In this document: one piece after another, positions 1 to 11,385 of the stretch
Layout: every line of letters starts with the position of its first letter
Numbering within the stretch: position 1 is the first letter of the stretch
Source of the DNA: Avibacterium sp. 21-586
GTDB lineage: Bacteria; Pseudomonadota; Gammaproteobacteria; Enterobacterales; Pasteurellaceae
DNA: 64,000 nt
Assembly: GCF_026226775.1 (NCBI RefSeq)
Contig: NZ_JAKKOD010000001.1
Location: 682,001 to 746,000 of the forward strand
Reading direction: 5' to 3'
Notes under the pieces: model-generated
Database searches by the model: none
What the model was told of the DNA's origin: nothing
Seen by the model: only the letters and a program-made list of their open reading frames with translations
Program-made: the position numbers and the translations under genes

Positions 1-24
1 TTTGCGGCAAGCAAATCAGAGTAA
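1..24 (+). CDS. 3' end of an upstream gene, possibly a Slam-dependent surface lipoprotein (partial)
   Basis: Only the last seven codons are in the window; frame 1 reads FAASKSE and then TAA. A rho-independent terminator follows at 44-72 and a Slam gene starts at 86. Slam genes usually sit next to their lipoprotein substrate, and such substrates commonly end in a short motif of the type FxAxK, so the tail fits. The stretch is far too short to prove the frame, and the two other frames are not excluded. Confidence 0.3.
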   Translation, partial: FAASKSE

Positions 25-43
25 TATTGTTAATTTTCTTACT

Positions 44-72
44 AAAAGCCATTCGCTTGAATGGCTTTTTTC
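44..72 (+). terminator. Rho-independent terminator before the Slam gene
   Basis: AAAAGCCATT and AATGGCTTTT form a 10-bp stem around a six-base loop and are followed by a T run. It ends the transcript arriving from the left edge, just 14 bases before the Slam start codon. Confidence 0.75.
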
Positions 73-85
73 ATAGTGAGGTTTT

Positions 86-1546
86 ATGTTGAAACATAAT
101 CTAACATTTCCTTTTGCTACATTAACACTAATATTTACAATTTCAGCAAACGGAAATCAGCAAGTTTTACCAGCAAATGATCGATTAGATCGAAGCGAAC
201 AACAAAATACTCCTGAGGTAAAAATTGATCCCTCTAAGCCATTAATTGCTCGCTCTGCTACAGCAAAGACAAAAAATAGGTTATCTATTTCAAAGGAAGA
301 ATTATCTAAACACCCTGATTTAATTATGCGCGCTTTAATTCCAGCTGTTAGTCAAAACAATAGTGATGCAGTTGCTTTACTTTTTCCCCTTTATCAAAAA
401 CAAGCTAATACCGATCGCACGCTGATTTTATGGTGTAAAGCAATTCTTGCTGCAAAAGAAGAAAATTATCATCAATCTATTGGGTTTTATCGTGAAATTA
501 TCAGTAATTATCCACAAATTACACCCGTAAGATTTCAATTAGCGCAAGTATTATATTTAAACTATGATAATGAAGCAGCACTCGATCAGTTCACAAAATT
601 ACGTTCTGAATCATTATCTTCAACAAATTATCAGGTAATAGATAACTATATTACCGCTCTGAAAAAACGACAAAGCTGGCGTTTCTATGGTGGAATTAGC
701 TATGTTAAAGACAACAATATTAATAATGCGCCTAAATCAGATACCTACATAGGAAACTGGAAAGCTTGGGATTCCGAAAGTGCGGAAGGATTTTCCTATA
801 ATTTAGGCGCATCTAAACAATGGGAAATAAAAAATGGCTATTTTACCCAGCTTGATTTAGATCTAATTGGTCGCTATTACTGGGATAATAAAAAATATAA
901 TGAACTAGAATTTCGTACCGGTCTTGGAATAGGCTATCATAGTGCCTATTTTGAGACCCTTTTAATGCCGTTTACAAGTAAACGCTGGTATGGTGGTGGC
1001 GCATCAGGTAGTAATAGTTTAAAACAATTTTCACAAAATAGCGGTGTAAGACTCAGTTCAAGTTATTGGCTAAATAATCAGTGGAAATTAGCTAACACTT
1101 TAGAATACTCTGAAATACGCTATAAAACTCGTAAGCATCTAAATGGCAACCGTTATTTTGGCGATATGAGCTTATTATATATACCCAAAAGTACACAGTT
1201 TTGGTTTGTTGGTACAAATTATTATCGTAGCAATGCTCGTGATAAAGATGAATCATTCAATCGTGTTGGTATTCGCATAGGTTGGGCACAAGAATGGGAT
1301 TTCGGGATATCAAGTCGTCTAGTGTTTGGTTATGCTCAACGAAGATATTTAGCACCAGGAAGAATGTTAGCTAAAAAGCAAATTAATCACGAATATTCTC
1401 CACAATTAACACTTTGGCATCGTAATCTCAAGTTTTTTGGTATTACGCCACAAATTACTTGGGAATATAATAAAGTGAAGAGTAATAATCCTTTTTATAG
1501 CTACGATAAACACAATATTTATTTTAATTTTAGTAAAAGCTTCTAA
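86..1546 (+). CDS. Surface lipoprotein assembly modifier (Slam family outer-membrane protein)
   Basis: The 486-residue product has the Slam layout: a hydrophobic N-terminal export signal (about residues 1-22), a helical TPR-like periplasmic region (about 100-200, including the LILWCKAILAAKEENYHQSIGFYREI repeat region), and a C-terminal beta-barrel of roughly 14 alternating strands (about 200-486) ending in Phe, as outer-membrane barrels do. Slam proteins carry lipoproteins such as transferrin- or haem-binding receptors across the outer membrane to the cell surface. The family assignment rests on recognisable barrel motifs (FYGGISYVKDNNINNAP, SKRWYGGG, YRSNARDKDESFNRVG). The substrate is probably the gene that ends at base 24, but only its tail is visible. 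Confidence 0.85.
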   Translation: MLKHNLTFPFATLTLIFTISANGNQQVLPANDRLDRSEQQNTPEVKIDPSKPLIARSATAKTKNRLSISKEELSKHPDLIMRALIPAVSQNNSDAVALLFPLYQKQANTDRTLILWCKAILAAKEENYHQSIGFYREIISNYPQITPVRFQLAQVLYLNYDNEAALDQFTKLRSESLSSTNYQVIDNYITALKKRQSWRFYGGISYVKDNNINNAPKSDTYIGNWKAWDSESAEGFSYNLGASKQWEIKNGYFTQLDLDLIGRYYWDNKKYNELEFRTGLGIGYHSAYFETLLMPFTSKRWYGGGASGSNSLKQFSQNSGVRLSSSYWLNNQWKLANTLEYSEIRYKTRKHLNGNRYFGDMSLLYIPKSTQFWFVGTNYYRSNARDKDESFNRVGIRIGWAQEWDFGISSRLVFGYAQRRYLAPGRMLAKKQINHEYSPQLTLWHRNLKFFGITPQITWEYNKVKSNNPFYSYDKHNIYFNFSKSF

Positions 1547-1594
1547 TCAAGACAGGGCTAATAGTAGTTAGCCCTCAAAATATATAGGTTATTA

Positions 1595-2851
1595 ATGTTA
1601 AGCTATCTCAAAGAAAATTTTTTCACACTCATTTTATGGTTAAAAAAGCCGAGTAATGGACTATGGCTTACGCCTGTTTTAGGTGCAGTATTTGCGGTTT
1701 TTCTAGCCTTATTTGCTGCATTGATCAAGAATAAATCTTTACCACTCGACATCATCCCTGACATTAGTGCTGAATTGCTGAATGATATTCTCAGCATTAT
1801 GGCATCTAGTATGTTAGCAGTAAGTACGTTTTCCCTTTCTATTATGGTTTCCGCCTTTTCTTCTGCCTCTAATGGAGCAACACCAAGGGCTACAGAATTA
1901 GTAATGGGGGATAATACTACCCGCCTTGCAATCGCAAGTTTTATCTCTGCTTTTGTCTATGCCGTGATTGCTAAAATTACGTTAGGTATGGAATATTACA
2001 ATGAGGCTGGGCGTTTTGTATTATTTATAGGTACAATTTGCGTATTGATCTACTTAATTACCACTTTAATTACTTGGGTCAGTACATTATCTCAGCTGGG
2101 ATTGCTAAATAATACGTTAGATAAAATTGAAACAGCTTCGCAGCAAGCCCTAGTAAACTATTGGGAATCACCAAATATGGGGGCTAAATCCCTTGAAAAA
2201 ATTCACTTCAGTTACGCTATTTATGCGTATAAAACAGGGTATTTGAGTCATATTAATATGCAAAACTTACAAGATTTTGCTGAAAAAAATGACTGCCAAC
2301 TCGAAATTGCTATTCAGCCAGGAAAACTCATTTATACAGGCATGCCTCTCGCTTATGCGAATAAATCTATAGATGAAATAGCGCAATTACAAGAAAGTTT
2401 TATCATTGAGAATAACCGTTCTTATGCACAAGATCCTAAATTTGGACTGCTTGTTCTGAGTGAAGTGGCACAGCGAGCTTTATCTAAAGCAGTCAATGAT
2501 CCTGGCACGGCTATTAAAGTAATTAGTGTATTATTACGCTTACTTCTTGATAGTAAAGTTGAAAAGCAAGCAGTGAAATATGATCGTCTTGCAATGTTAA
2601 ATCTAAATGAACAAGAATTTGTATTACAACCTTTTACACCGATTTGTCGAGATGGAAGTAGTATGTTAGAAATTCATATCAAAGTTCAAAAAACATTAGC
2701 TATATTATATGAAATGTCGGATAGTCCGGCTATATCCGAAGCTGCAATAAAACAAGCAAAAATTGATTTAGATTACGCCTTACAAGGATTAGTATTAGAG
2801 AGTGAAAAATTGCTAATAAAAAGCACTCACCAAACTTTATTTCATAAATGA
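1595..2851 (+). CDS. DUF2254 family inner-membrane protein
   Basis: 418 residues. Four hydrophobic segments lie at about 22-45, 62-85, 110-130 and 138-165, followed by a soluble C-terminal half of about 240 residues. This matches the DUF2254 predicted membrane proteins; the segment SMLAVSTFSLSIMVSAFSSAS and the later SKAVNDPGTAIKVI are typical of the family. No function is established for the family. The gene starts 48 bases after the Slam stop with no terminator between them, so the two may be cotranscribed. A convergent hairpin follows directly. Confidence 0.8.
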   Translation: MLSYLKENFFTLILWLKKPSNGLWLTPVLGAVFAVFLALFAALIKNKSLPLDIIPDISAELLNDILSIMASSMLAVSTFSLSIMVSAFSSASNGATPRATELVMGDNTTRLAIASFISAFVYAVIAKITLGMEYYNEAGRFVLFIGTICVLIYLITTLITWVSTLSQLGLLNNTLDKIETASQQALVNYWESPNMGAKSLEKIHFSYAIYAYKTGYLSHINMQNLQDFAEKNDCQLEIAIQPGKLIYTGMPLAYANKSIDEIAQLQESFIIENNRSYAQDPKFGLLVLSEVAQRALSKAVNDPGTAIKVISVLLRLLLDSKVEKQAVKYDRLAMLNLNEQEFVLQPFTPICRDGSSMLEIHIKVQKTLAILYEMSDSPAISEAAIKQAKIDLDYALQGLVLESEKLLIKSTHQTLFHK

Positions 2852-2860
2852 TTCATAAAA

Positions 2861-2892
2861 AACGGACCTTATTTTATTAAACAAGGTCCGTT
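2861..2892. terminator. Bidirectional terminator between DUF2254 gene and OmpA-like lipoprotein gene
   Basis: AACGGACCTT and AAGGTCCGTT form a perfect 10-bp stem around a 12-base AT loop. The genes on both sides converge on it, and A/T runs flank both arms weakly. Confidence 0.65.
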
Positions 2893-2912
2893 AGATATCT
2901 TATTATATTCAA

Positions 2913-3731
2913 TTATTTAGCATAAAGCGGAGATGGACCTACATCACCAGCTTCATTAGTTATTGCTGCTTGTTTCAATAATTTACCGGATGATGAAATT
3001 TCAACACGACGATTTTCACGTAAACAATCTTTCAACGCTTGACCAGACTCATCATTACAAGCTTTAACTTGATTTGCTTTTCCATATCCAACAGCTTCAA
3101 TATTTGCAGTTACGCCTTTCTTAATCAAATATGCTTTTACACGCTCTGCACGACGTTGTGATAATTTCAAGTTATAAGCATCAGAACCTAAACGATCTGT
3201 ATATCCTGAAACTTTAACATTTGCAGCTCCTGCTGTTTTAAGCTGTTCAGCAACAGAATCAATCACTTTAGCACCTTTTGCTGAAATCGTGTCTTTGTTA
3301 AAATCAAATAAGAAATCACCTTTTAAGCTGAAAGACAGGCTACCATTACAGCCATTTGGATACCAATAGAAATTCTGTGCATTCATATCTTTGTCAAATA
3401 AAATTTTGTATTGACAAATCTTGTGTTCACCATTCTCTTTATAATTAAATACATAATCCCATTCACGAACGCCAAACAAACCTTCTGCAAAATGCGGACG
3501 CCCAATCAAATAATAAATTTGATCTTTATTCATACCACGGCTGATTGAACGAACATTATCCCAGTTCGGCCAAGTTCCTTTTTGAAAACCATCGTGATTA
3601 AAACCGGAATCTTCAACTTTTGGCCAAACCAAATGATCTGATGTACCTTTGTCAGTAACATCGCTCAAATTTCCACAAGCAGCTAGTGTTGTAGCGGCTG
3701 CTGCAGACAATAAAAGATATGATAATTTCAT
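2913..3731 (-). CDS. OmpA-family lipoprotein with BamE/SmpA-like N-terminal domain
   Basis: 272 residues. The signal peptide ends in a lipobox (TLAAC, Cys19), so the protein should be lipidated. Residues about 55-115 (GMNKDQIYYLIGRPHFAEG...REWDYVFNY) resemble the SmpA/OmlA (BamE) fold. Residues about 135-245 are an OmpA-like peptidoglycan-binding domain, with the family's GYTDRLGSDAYNLKLSQRRA core and the NRRVEI end. The expected role is to tether the outer membrane to peptidoglycan. It is monocistronic, with a long AT-rich upstream region (3732-3920) that holds no other gene. Confidence 0.85.
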   Translation of the reverse strand: MKLSYLLLSAAAATTLAACGNLSDVTDKGTSDHLVWPKVEDSGFNHDGFQKGTWPNWDNVRSISRGMNKDQIYYLIGRPHFAEGLFGVREWDYVFNYKENGEHKICQYKILFDKDMNAQNFYWYPNGCNGSLSFSLKGDFLFDFNKDTISAKGAKVIDSVAEQLKTAGAANVKVSGYTDRLGSDAYNLKLSQRRAERVKAYLIKKGVTANIEAVGYGKANQVKACNDESGQALKDCLRENRRVEISSSGKLLKQAAITNEAGDVGPSPLYAK

Positions 3732-3920
3732 TTTTTCTACCTTAACTGTAAACTTATAAATGAACGTGATGTAAAAAACATTTTTTACCTAATGGGTAAT
3801 AGTAAAGCTAATTTATAACAAAGTAAATGAACAAAGTTACTTGCAAAGTAAAATATACTAATTTTTTGTCAATTAATGTAAATATCTTATAAAAGATACA
3901 CAAAATCGCTAATATGACGT

Positions 3921-4970
3921 TCAATTATTATACTTTAGCAACCCTAAAAACACGTTACGCATACTTTTTTCTACTTGTTTACCTAGCTTTTGTGCAAAAG
4001 ATTTCTTGATGGTATATTTTACGGAAAGCACTAACTTATCTTGCATTGCGTCCAAAATGAAATCATCACTCGTTGCAATATCATCAATTAATTTTAATCC
4101 TAAAGCCTGCTCACCAAACCAATGTTCTCCCGTTGAGATAGATTCAATATCAATGAGCTGAGGGCGATGCTGCGCTACAAATTGTTTGAATAATTGATGC
4201 GTTTCATCTAACTCTTGCTGGAATTTTTCCTTACCTTTTTCTGTATTTTCGCCTAATAACGTCACGGTTCGCTTATATTCACCTGCAGTCATCACATCAA
4301 CATCTACATTATGTTTTTTCAACAAACGGTGAATATTAGGCACTTGTGCAACAACGCCAACTGACCCAATAATAGCAAAAGGTGCAGCCACAATCTTATC
4401 TGCAACACAGGCCATCATATAGCCCCCACTTGCAGCGACTTTATCCACCGCCACCGTTAATTTAATTTGGTGTTTTTTCAAACGAGCCAGTTGTGATGCA
4501 GCTAAACCATATCCATGAACTACACCACCTGGGCTTTCCAAACGAAGCAATACTTCATCTTCAGGTTTTGCTACAGCAATAATAGCACTCACTTCCTCAC
4601 GAAGTGCAGCAGTTTCTGAAGCTAAAATATCACCTTTAAAATTCAACACAAACAAATGCGGCTTTCGTTGATTTTCTAAATCCAGATCTTTTTTAAGCCT
4701 TTCTTTTTCTAGTTTAGATTTTTGTTTTTCCTCTTTTTTACGCACTTTTTCAATCTGTTTTAACGCCTCTTCGGAAAGATGAAAATCAGCCAAACGCTTT
4801 GTATTTTCTTTATATTCTTGTGATAAATCTGTAATCACTAACTCCCCTGCTTGGTGAGACTTTTTCTGTTTGAAAGCGATAATCATTGCTATAATACCTG
4901 CAATAACTAACAGTAATGTAAGAATTTCTAAAATAAATAAACCATAGCCTACGGCTAATTCAGACCACAT
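3921..4970 (-). CDS. sohB: Inner-membrane peptidase SohB (S49 signal-peptide-peptidase family)
   Basis: 349 residues, the usual SohB length. A single N-terminal membrane segment (about 8-32) is followed by a lysine/glutamate-rich coiled linker (about 65-100) and one S49 protease domain. The Ser/Lys dyad is visible: Ser181 in VAASGGYMMA and Lys233 in GEYKRTVTLLGENT, with the ESPGGVVHGYG oxyanion region ahead of it. It cleaves membrane or signal-peptide remnants on the periplasmic side. Divergently transcribed from azoR. Confidence 0.93.
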   Translation of the reverse strand: MWSELAVGYGLFILEILTLLLVIAGIIAMIIAFKQKKSHQAGELVITDLSQEYKENTKRLADFHLSEEALKQIEKVRKKEEKQKSKLEKERLKKDLDLENQRKPHLFVLNFKGDILASETAALREEVSAIIAVAKPEDEVLLRLESPGGVVHGYGLAASQLARLKKHQIKLTVAVDKVAASGGYMMACVADKIVAAPFAIIGSVGVVAQVPNIHRLLKKHNVDVDVMTAGEYKRTVTLLGENTEKGKEKFQQELDETHQLFKQFVAQHRPQLIDIESISTGEHWFGEQALGLKLIDDIATSDDFILDAMQDKLVLSVKYTIKKSFAQKLGKQVEKSMRNVFLGLLKYNN

Positions 4971-5141
4971 AACTTGCCCTTTTCGTTGAATAAAATAAAA
5001 AAGTAATCATAAAGGATTTATAGCAAAGTGCAATTCCCTATTAATTATGAACTATTAAGAAAAAATCTTTTTCCTTTTATGCCATTTATTAAAAAAAAGT
5101 GTCTTCTATAATAGGGAATCTCCATGATAAGTAAACTGTAA

Positions 5142-5732
<591 letters not shown>

Positions 5733-5751
5733 CACTATTTTTCCCTATCAT

Positions 5752-5775
5752 AAGCACGGTATTTCCGTGCTTTTT
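5752..5775 (+). terminator. Rho-independent terminator after azoR
   Basis: AAGCACGG and CCGTGCTT pair around a TATTT loop and are followed by TTTCTTTT. It separates azoR from the trp promoter, which begins 20 bases later. Confidence 0.8.
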
Positions 5776-5796
5776 CTTTTGTAACAAATATATTTC

Positions 5797-5830
5797 TTGA
5801 CAAAACCCTTTTGTACTAGTTTAATAGTGC
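5797..5830 (+). promoter_or_regulatory. trp operon promoter overlapped by a TrpR-like operator
   Basis: TTGACA (5797-5802) and TTTAAT (5820-5825) are separated by exactly 17 bases. The -10 lies inside GTACTAGTTTAATAGTGC (5813-5830), an imperfect palindrome that closely follows the enterobacterial trp operator pattern GTACTAGTTAACTAGTAC. Binding of TrpR with tryptophan would block RNA polymerase. Only about 30 bases separate the likely start point from the trpE ATG, and no Trp-rich leader peptide or attenuator is present. A related site precedes the tryptophan permease gene at 26307. Confidence 0.8.
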
Positions 5831-5860
5831 ATAATTATTTTATGTAAAAAAGGAATTCCA

Positions 5861-7405
5861 ATGACAACGCCTTTTCTCCACATTTTTTCACAAGAAGTGG
5901 CTTATCACAGTGATCCCACTGCGGTATTTGCCACCTTATGCCAAGCTCAAAAAAATACACTGTTACTTGAATCAGCAGAAATCAGCAGTAAAAATAGCTT
6001 AAAAAGCCTGTTATTAATTAACGCTGCCCTAAAAATCAGCTGTTTAGGCCAGTGCGTTACCTTTACTGCATTAAATGAAAACGGTACGGCATTGTTACCT
6101 TTGGTGCAAGAAAAATTGCAGCCCATTGCTCAACGCCTTTCCCACCAAGATAAACAAATGATCGCAGAATTTGCACCGCTTAACCCAAATTTAGATGAAG
6201 ACAGCAAGTTACAAGCGCCGACAATTTTTGATGGTTTGCGTTGTTTAACGGATCTTTACAAAACAAGTAAAACGCCGATTTTTCTTGGTGGATTATTTGC
6301 CTATGATTTAGTGGCGAATTTTATCCCGATGGAAAATATTGTGCTGCATAATGATGGCTTAAGCTGTCCTGATTACGTTTTCTATTTGGCAGAAAATTTA
6401 TTGATTCTTGATCACCAACGCCAACAGGCTCAGCTACAAACTTTCTGTTTTAATCAAAATACGCTTTCCGCCACGGAACAAAGTGCGGTGCAAATTACGC
6501 AAAAATTACAAAAAATTGAACCGCACTTAACCATTCAACCGGCTTCCACGGAAGTAAGCGTAAACATTGAAGATGAGCCATTTAAAGACATTATTCGCCG
6601 CTTAAAACATCATATTAATATTGGCGATGTGTTCCAGATCGTGCCTTCGCGCCGTTTTTCTCTGGCTTGTCCGAACAGCCTTGCCACTTATCGCCAATTA
6701 AAGCTGAACAACCCAAGTCCTTATATGTTTTATATGCAGGACGAAGATTTCACCCTGTTTGGTGCTTCCCCTGAAAGTGCGTTGAAATATAGCCAAGATT
6801 CACGCCAATTAGAAATCTATCCGATTGCAGGATCACGTCCACGCGGTTTTAATGCACAAGGCAATATCGATCCAGAATTAGACGCGCGTTTAGAACTGGA
6901 ATTACGGTTAGATAAAAAAGAGCTAGCGGAACATTTAATGCTGGTGGATTTAGCCCGTAATGATGTGGCTCGAGTTTGCCAAAGTGGCACGCGCCAAGTG
7001 AAAGATTTAATGCAGGTGGATCGCTATTCACACATTATGCACTTAGTATCGCGCGTGGTGGGCAAACTTCGCCCTGAACTCGATGCCTTGCACGCCTATC
7101 AAGCCTGTATGAATATGGGTACACTCACGGGCGCACCAAAAATCAAAGCAATGCAATTAATTTACCAAGTGGAACAACAAAAACGCCATAGCTACGGCGG
7201 TGCGGTGGGCTATCTTGCATCTGACGGCAATTTTGATACCTGTATTGTGATCCGCTCTGCCTTTGTGCAAAATGACATTGCTTATATCCAAGCTGGCTGC
7301 GGTGAAGTGCTGGATTCCGATCCACAAATGGAAGCAGACGAAACACGCCACAAAGCCCGTGCTGTGATTAAGGCAATTCAGCAAACCAACCAGCTTGCTC
7401 AATAA
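5861..7405 (+). CDS. trpE: Anthranilate synthase component I
   Basis: 514 residues, full length. It converts chorismate plus ammonia (supplied by TrpG) to anthranilate, the first committed step to tryptophan. The N-terminal LLLESAE motif (Ser38) is the conserved feedback-inhibition site for tryptophan. The C-terminal chorismate-binding domain (about 225-505) contains FQIVPSRRF, the ASPESALK block, PIAGSRPRG, DLARNDVARV, GTLTGAPKIKAM and GGAVGYL. AAAAGGA precedes the ATG by a good distance. First gene of the trp operon; trpG starts nine bases after the stop. Confidence 0.97.
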   Translation: MTTPFLHIFSQEVAYHSDPTAVFATLCQAQKNTLLLESAEISSKNSLKSLLLINAALKISCLGQCVTFTALNENGTALLPLVQEKLQPIAQRLSHQDKQMIAEFAPLNPNLDEDSKLQAPTIFDGLRCLTDLYKTSKTPIFLGGLFAYDLVANFIPMENIVLHNDGLSCPDYVFYLAENLLILDHQRQQAQLQTFCFNQNTLSATEQSAVQITQKLQKIEPHLTIQPASTEVSVNIEDEPFKDIIRRLKHHINIGDVFQIVPSRRFSLACPNSLATYRQLKLNNPSPYMFYMQDEDFTLFGASPESALKYSQDSRQLEIYPIAGSRPRGFNAQGNIDPELDARLELELRLDKKELAEHLMLVDLARNDVARVCQSGTRQVKDLMQVDRYSHIMHLVSRVVGKLRPELDALHAYQACMNMGTLTGAPKIKAMQLIYQVEQQKRHSYGGAVGYLASDGNFDTCIVIRSAFVQNDIAYIQAGCGEVLDSDPQMEADETRHKARAVIKAIQQTNQLAQ

Positions 7406-7414
7406 GGATAGATT

Positions 7415-8393
<979 letters not shown>

Positions 8394-8455
8394 ATTTAAG
8401 AAAAAAGCACCGCACTTATGCTACTTATGCTTTAATAAAAGAAAAGGAATACCCT

Positions 8456-9457
8456 ATGCAAACAGAACAACTTCTTAACCAACTTTTTGAGAAACAACCT
8501 TTAACTCAAACCCAAGCAGAAACCCTGTTCAATGCGGTGTTGCAAGGGGAATTGAGCAATGAACAACTTGCCGCTGCCTTAATTGCATTAAAATTGCGTG
8601 GCGAAACCGCGGAAGAAATCAGCGGTGCGGTGAATGCCGTACTCGCTAATGCCAATAGCTTCCCAACACCTAATTATGTCTTTGCGGATATTGTTGGCAC
8701 AGGCGGTGATGGCGCAAACACCATTAATATTTCCACCGCTTCCGCCATTGTTGGCGCAGCTTGTGGCTTAAAAGTAGCGAAACACGGCAACCGTAGCGTA
8801 TCGAGCAAAACAGGCGCAAGCGATGTGCTAAGTGCGTTAGGGGTAAATATCAATATCAGCGCCGAACAAGCTCGCCAAGCCCTTGATGAAATTGGTATTT
8901 GCTTTTTGTTTGCACAACAATATCACCCCGGCTTTAAGCACGCCGTGCCAGTTCGCCAAGCACTAAAAACACGCACTATTTTCAATATTTTAGGGCCATT
9001 GTGTAACCCCGCTCGCCCGAAACATCAATTATTAGGCGTGTATTCCCCTGATCTCATTGCTCCTTATGCAGAAACCGCGGTGCGTTTAGGGCATAAACAC
9101 AGCATTGTGGTACACGGTGCAGGCTTAGATGAAGTGGCGATTCACGGTAAAACAGAAGTAGCGGAAATTCGTGATGGTAAAATTGAACGTTATAGCCTAA
9201 GCCCTTATGATTTCGGCTTTGAGCCACACCCCTTAGAAAGCCTGCGTGGTGGCGAACCTGAAGAAAATGCAAAAATTTTGACCGCACTTTTACAAGGCAA
9301 AGGCAAAGCAGAACACGCCCAAGCCGTGGCAATGAACACCGCGCTATTAATGAAATTATTCGGCTATGAAGATCTCAAACGCAATGCCGAAAACGTGCTT
9401 GCGGTGCTAGCTTCTGGCAAGGCTTTTGAAACATTAAATCATCTGAAATTAATATAA
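8456..9457 (+). CDS. trpD: Anthranilate phosphoribosyltransferase
   Basis: 333 residues, the usual free-standing length. It joins anthranilate and PRPP to give phosphoribosyl anthranilate. The PRPP loop [14 protein letters not shown] (about 80-95), [21 protein letters not shown] (about 107-127), and [10 protein letters not shown] with [13 protein letters not shown] are all present. AAAAGGAAT precedes the ATG. It lies 62 bases after the tautomerase-like gene, and the gap contains an uptake signal (ACCGCACTT). Confidence 0.97.
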   Translation: MQTEQLLNQLFEKQPLTQTQAETLFNAVLQGELSNEQLAAALIALKLRGETAEEISGAVNAVLANANSFPTPNYVFADIVGTGGDGANTINISTASAIVGAACGLKVAKHGNRSVSSKTGASDVLSALGVNINISAEQARQALDEIGICFLFAQQYHPGFKHAVPVRQALKTRTIFNILGPLCNPARPKHQLLGVYSPDLIAPYAETAVRLGHKHSIVVHGAGLDEVAIHGKTEVAEIRDGKIERYSLSPYDFGFEPHPLESLRGGEPEENAKILTALLQGKGKAEHAQAVAMNTALLMKLFGYEDLKRNAENVLAVLASGKAFETLNHLKLI

Positions 9458-9466
9458 GGAAAATCA

Positions 9467-9958
9467 ATGTTTATTTATCATTCAAATAAACTTCGATACT
9501 CTACAGATAAAAAGTTTAAGAAATTCTATAACTATAAATTTGGTAACAATATAATTTCTAGCGTTCTATTTATTATATTTTTTTATTCCATATATAACGC
9601 GATGTTTAACCAAAATCTTGACTTTTTTATAGTAGCTATATTCATAGGACTATTAACACCTTTATGGGTAATACCTATATGCAGAAAACTCCCTTGCTTC
9701 AAAAAAGATATTGAAGATGATATAGGCTGGACTTTATTAGTTCTTATCATTTATGTAACCATATTGCTTTTCCTTTTAAATTTACCACTGAAGATCTACT
9801 TTTATGAAAGTGCAGTATTCTCAAAAGGATTTGAAGAGCATTTGCCTACATTAATTAGCGTACTTTATGGCTCTTTTGTCGCTAGATACTTAGTCCCCTT
9901 ATTTAAACTTATTGAAATGGATAAGCCTAATACTTCACAAGAGATTAATAAACAATGA
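9467..9958 (+). CDS. Unknown AT-rich membrane protein inserted between trpD and trpCF
   Basis: 163 residues with no family I can name. Four hydrophobic segments (about 28-46, 50-68, 88-110 and 125-145) suggest an integral membrane protein, with a lysine/tyrosine-rich start and a polar tail. Base composition is clearly more AT-rich than the flanking trp genes (many ATA, TTT and AAA codons), which suggests a recent arrival. It has an AAGGAAAA ribosome site nine bases after trpD, and its stop overlaps the trpCF start (ATGA), so it is expressed within the operon and may couple translation to trpCF. Confidence 0.7.
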   Translation: MFIYHSNKLRYSTDKKFKKFYNYKFGNNIISSVLFIIFFYSIYNAMFNQNLDFFIVAIFIGLLTPLWVIPICRKLPCFKKDIEDDIGWTLLVLIIYVTILLFLLNLPLKIYFYESAVFSKGFEEHLPTLISVLYGSFVARYLVPLFKLIEMDKPNTSQEINKQ

Positions 9959-11364
9959 TCATCAACAACCAAACTCCAACGATTTTACAGAAAATCGTGC
10001 AAGATAAAGCGCAATGGGTAGAAGCGAAATCACGCACGTTCCCTTTACGGGATTTTGAAAAAAAACTTGAAAAATCTGACCGCTCTTTTTATCAAGCGTT
10101 GGCACAAGGCACGCATCAACGCCCTGCTTACATTTTAGAATGTAAAAAAGCCTCGCCTTCTAAAGGCTTAATCCGCGCGGAATTTAACCTTGATGAAATT
10201 GCTCAAGTGTATAAACATTATGCGGCTGCCATTTCCGTGCTGACGGACGAAAAATATTTCCAAGGGGATTTTGCCTACATTGCGCAAGTACGCAATCAAG
10301 TCAGCCAGCCTGTGCTGTGCAAAGATTTTATGATAAGCCCTTATCAGGTGTATCTGGCGCGTTATCACCAAGCGGACGCTATTTTGCTAATGCTTTCCGT
10401 GTTGGACGATGACACCTACGTGCAACTGGCAGATTTAGCCCACGAATTAGGCATGGGCGTGCTAACGGAAACCTCCAATCAGCAAGAATTAGAACGTGCC
10501 ATTGCTTTGGGGGCGAAAGTGATTGGCATCAATAACCGTGATTTACACGATCTTTCGGTGGATCTTGGCCGCACGCCTCCACTTGCGAGCCAAATTCCTG
10601 CGGATCGCATTGTGATTAGTGAATCGGGCATTTATTCCCATCAACAAGTTCAGCAATTAAAACCTTATGTGAACGGCTTTCTGATCGGCAGCAGCCTGAT
10701 GGGCAGCGATGATTTGAATAATGCAGTAAGAGCGGTGATTTTTGGCGAAAATAAAGTATGCGGTTTAACTCGTCCGCAAGATGTGCAAGCAGTGTACAAC
10801 CAAGGTGCATTATATGGCGGATTAATTTTTGCTGAAAGCTCAAAACGCAAACTTTCGTTACGCCAAGCGCAAGAACTTGTGACGCAAGCACCGTTGCGTT
10901 TTGTCGGCATATTTCAAAATCAAGAGATTGATTTTATTGTAAAAATCGCCTCGCAGTTAAATCTCTTTGCGGTCCAGTTACACGGTAGTGAAAATGCGGA
11001 ATTTATTGCACAACTTCGTTCACAGCTACCTGCCCAATGCCAAATTTGGCAAGCTGTTTCTGTGCCATTAGAAAAACAAAGTGCGGTGCAAATTGAGCCA
11101 ATTTCTCAAGTTGATCGCTATGTGTTAGACAGCCAGCTCGCTCATCAACAAGGTGGCACGGGGCAAGCCTTTGATTGGTCGCTGATTCCTGCTGAAATCA
11201 AAGATAACGTAATGCTCGCTGGTGGCATTAATCAGGAAAATTTAGCCCTTGCCCTATCACAACATTGCTTAGGGTTGGATATTAATTCAGGGGCAGAAAG
11301 CAGCGCAGGCGTGAAAGATGCCACTAAATTGGCGCAATTATTTAAACACATTTTAGATTATTAA
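9955..11364 (+). CDS. trpCF: Bifunctional indole-3-glycerol phosphate synthase / phosphoribosylanthranilate isomerase
   Basis: 469 residues: TrpC (about 1-255, with [40 protein letters not shown] and VISESGI) fused to TrpF (about 256-469, with [29 protein letters not shown] and MLAGGI). It isomerises phosphoribosyl anthranilate and then closes the indole ring. The start codon overlaps the stop of the preceding unknown gene by four bases. Confidence 0.96.
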   Translation: MIINNQTPTILQKIVQDKAQWVEAKSRTFPLRDFEKKLEKSDRSFYQALAQGTHQRPAYILECKKASPSKGLIRAEFNLDEIAQVYKHYAAAISVLTDEKYFQGDFAYIAQVRNQVSQPVLCKDFMISPYQVYLARYHQADAILLMLSVLDDDTYVQLADLAHELGMGVLTETSNQQELERAIALGAKVIGINNRDLHDLSVDLGRTPPLASQIPADRIVISESGIYSHQQVQQLKPYVNGFLIGSSLMGSDDLNNAVRAVIFGENKVCGLTRPQDVQAVYNQGALYGGLIFAESSKRKLSLRQAQELVTQAPLRFVGIFQNQEIDFIVKIASQLNLFAVQLHGSENAEFIAQLRSQLPAQCQIWQAVSVPLEKQSAVQIEPISQVDRYVLDSQLAHQQGGTGQAFDWSLIPAEIKDNVMLAGGINQENLALALSQHCLGLDINSGAESSAGVKDATKLAQLFKHILDY

Positions 11365-11385
11365 GTAAAAGGAACGATAACGATT

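Noticed and set aside
5733..5860. trp leader peptide and attenuator
   Set aside because: No short ORF with tandem Trp codons lies between the promoter and trpE, and there is no room for alternative hairpins.
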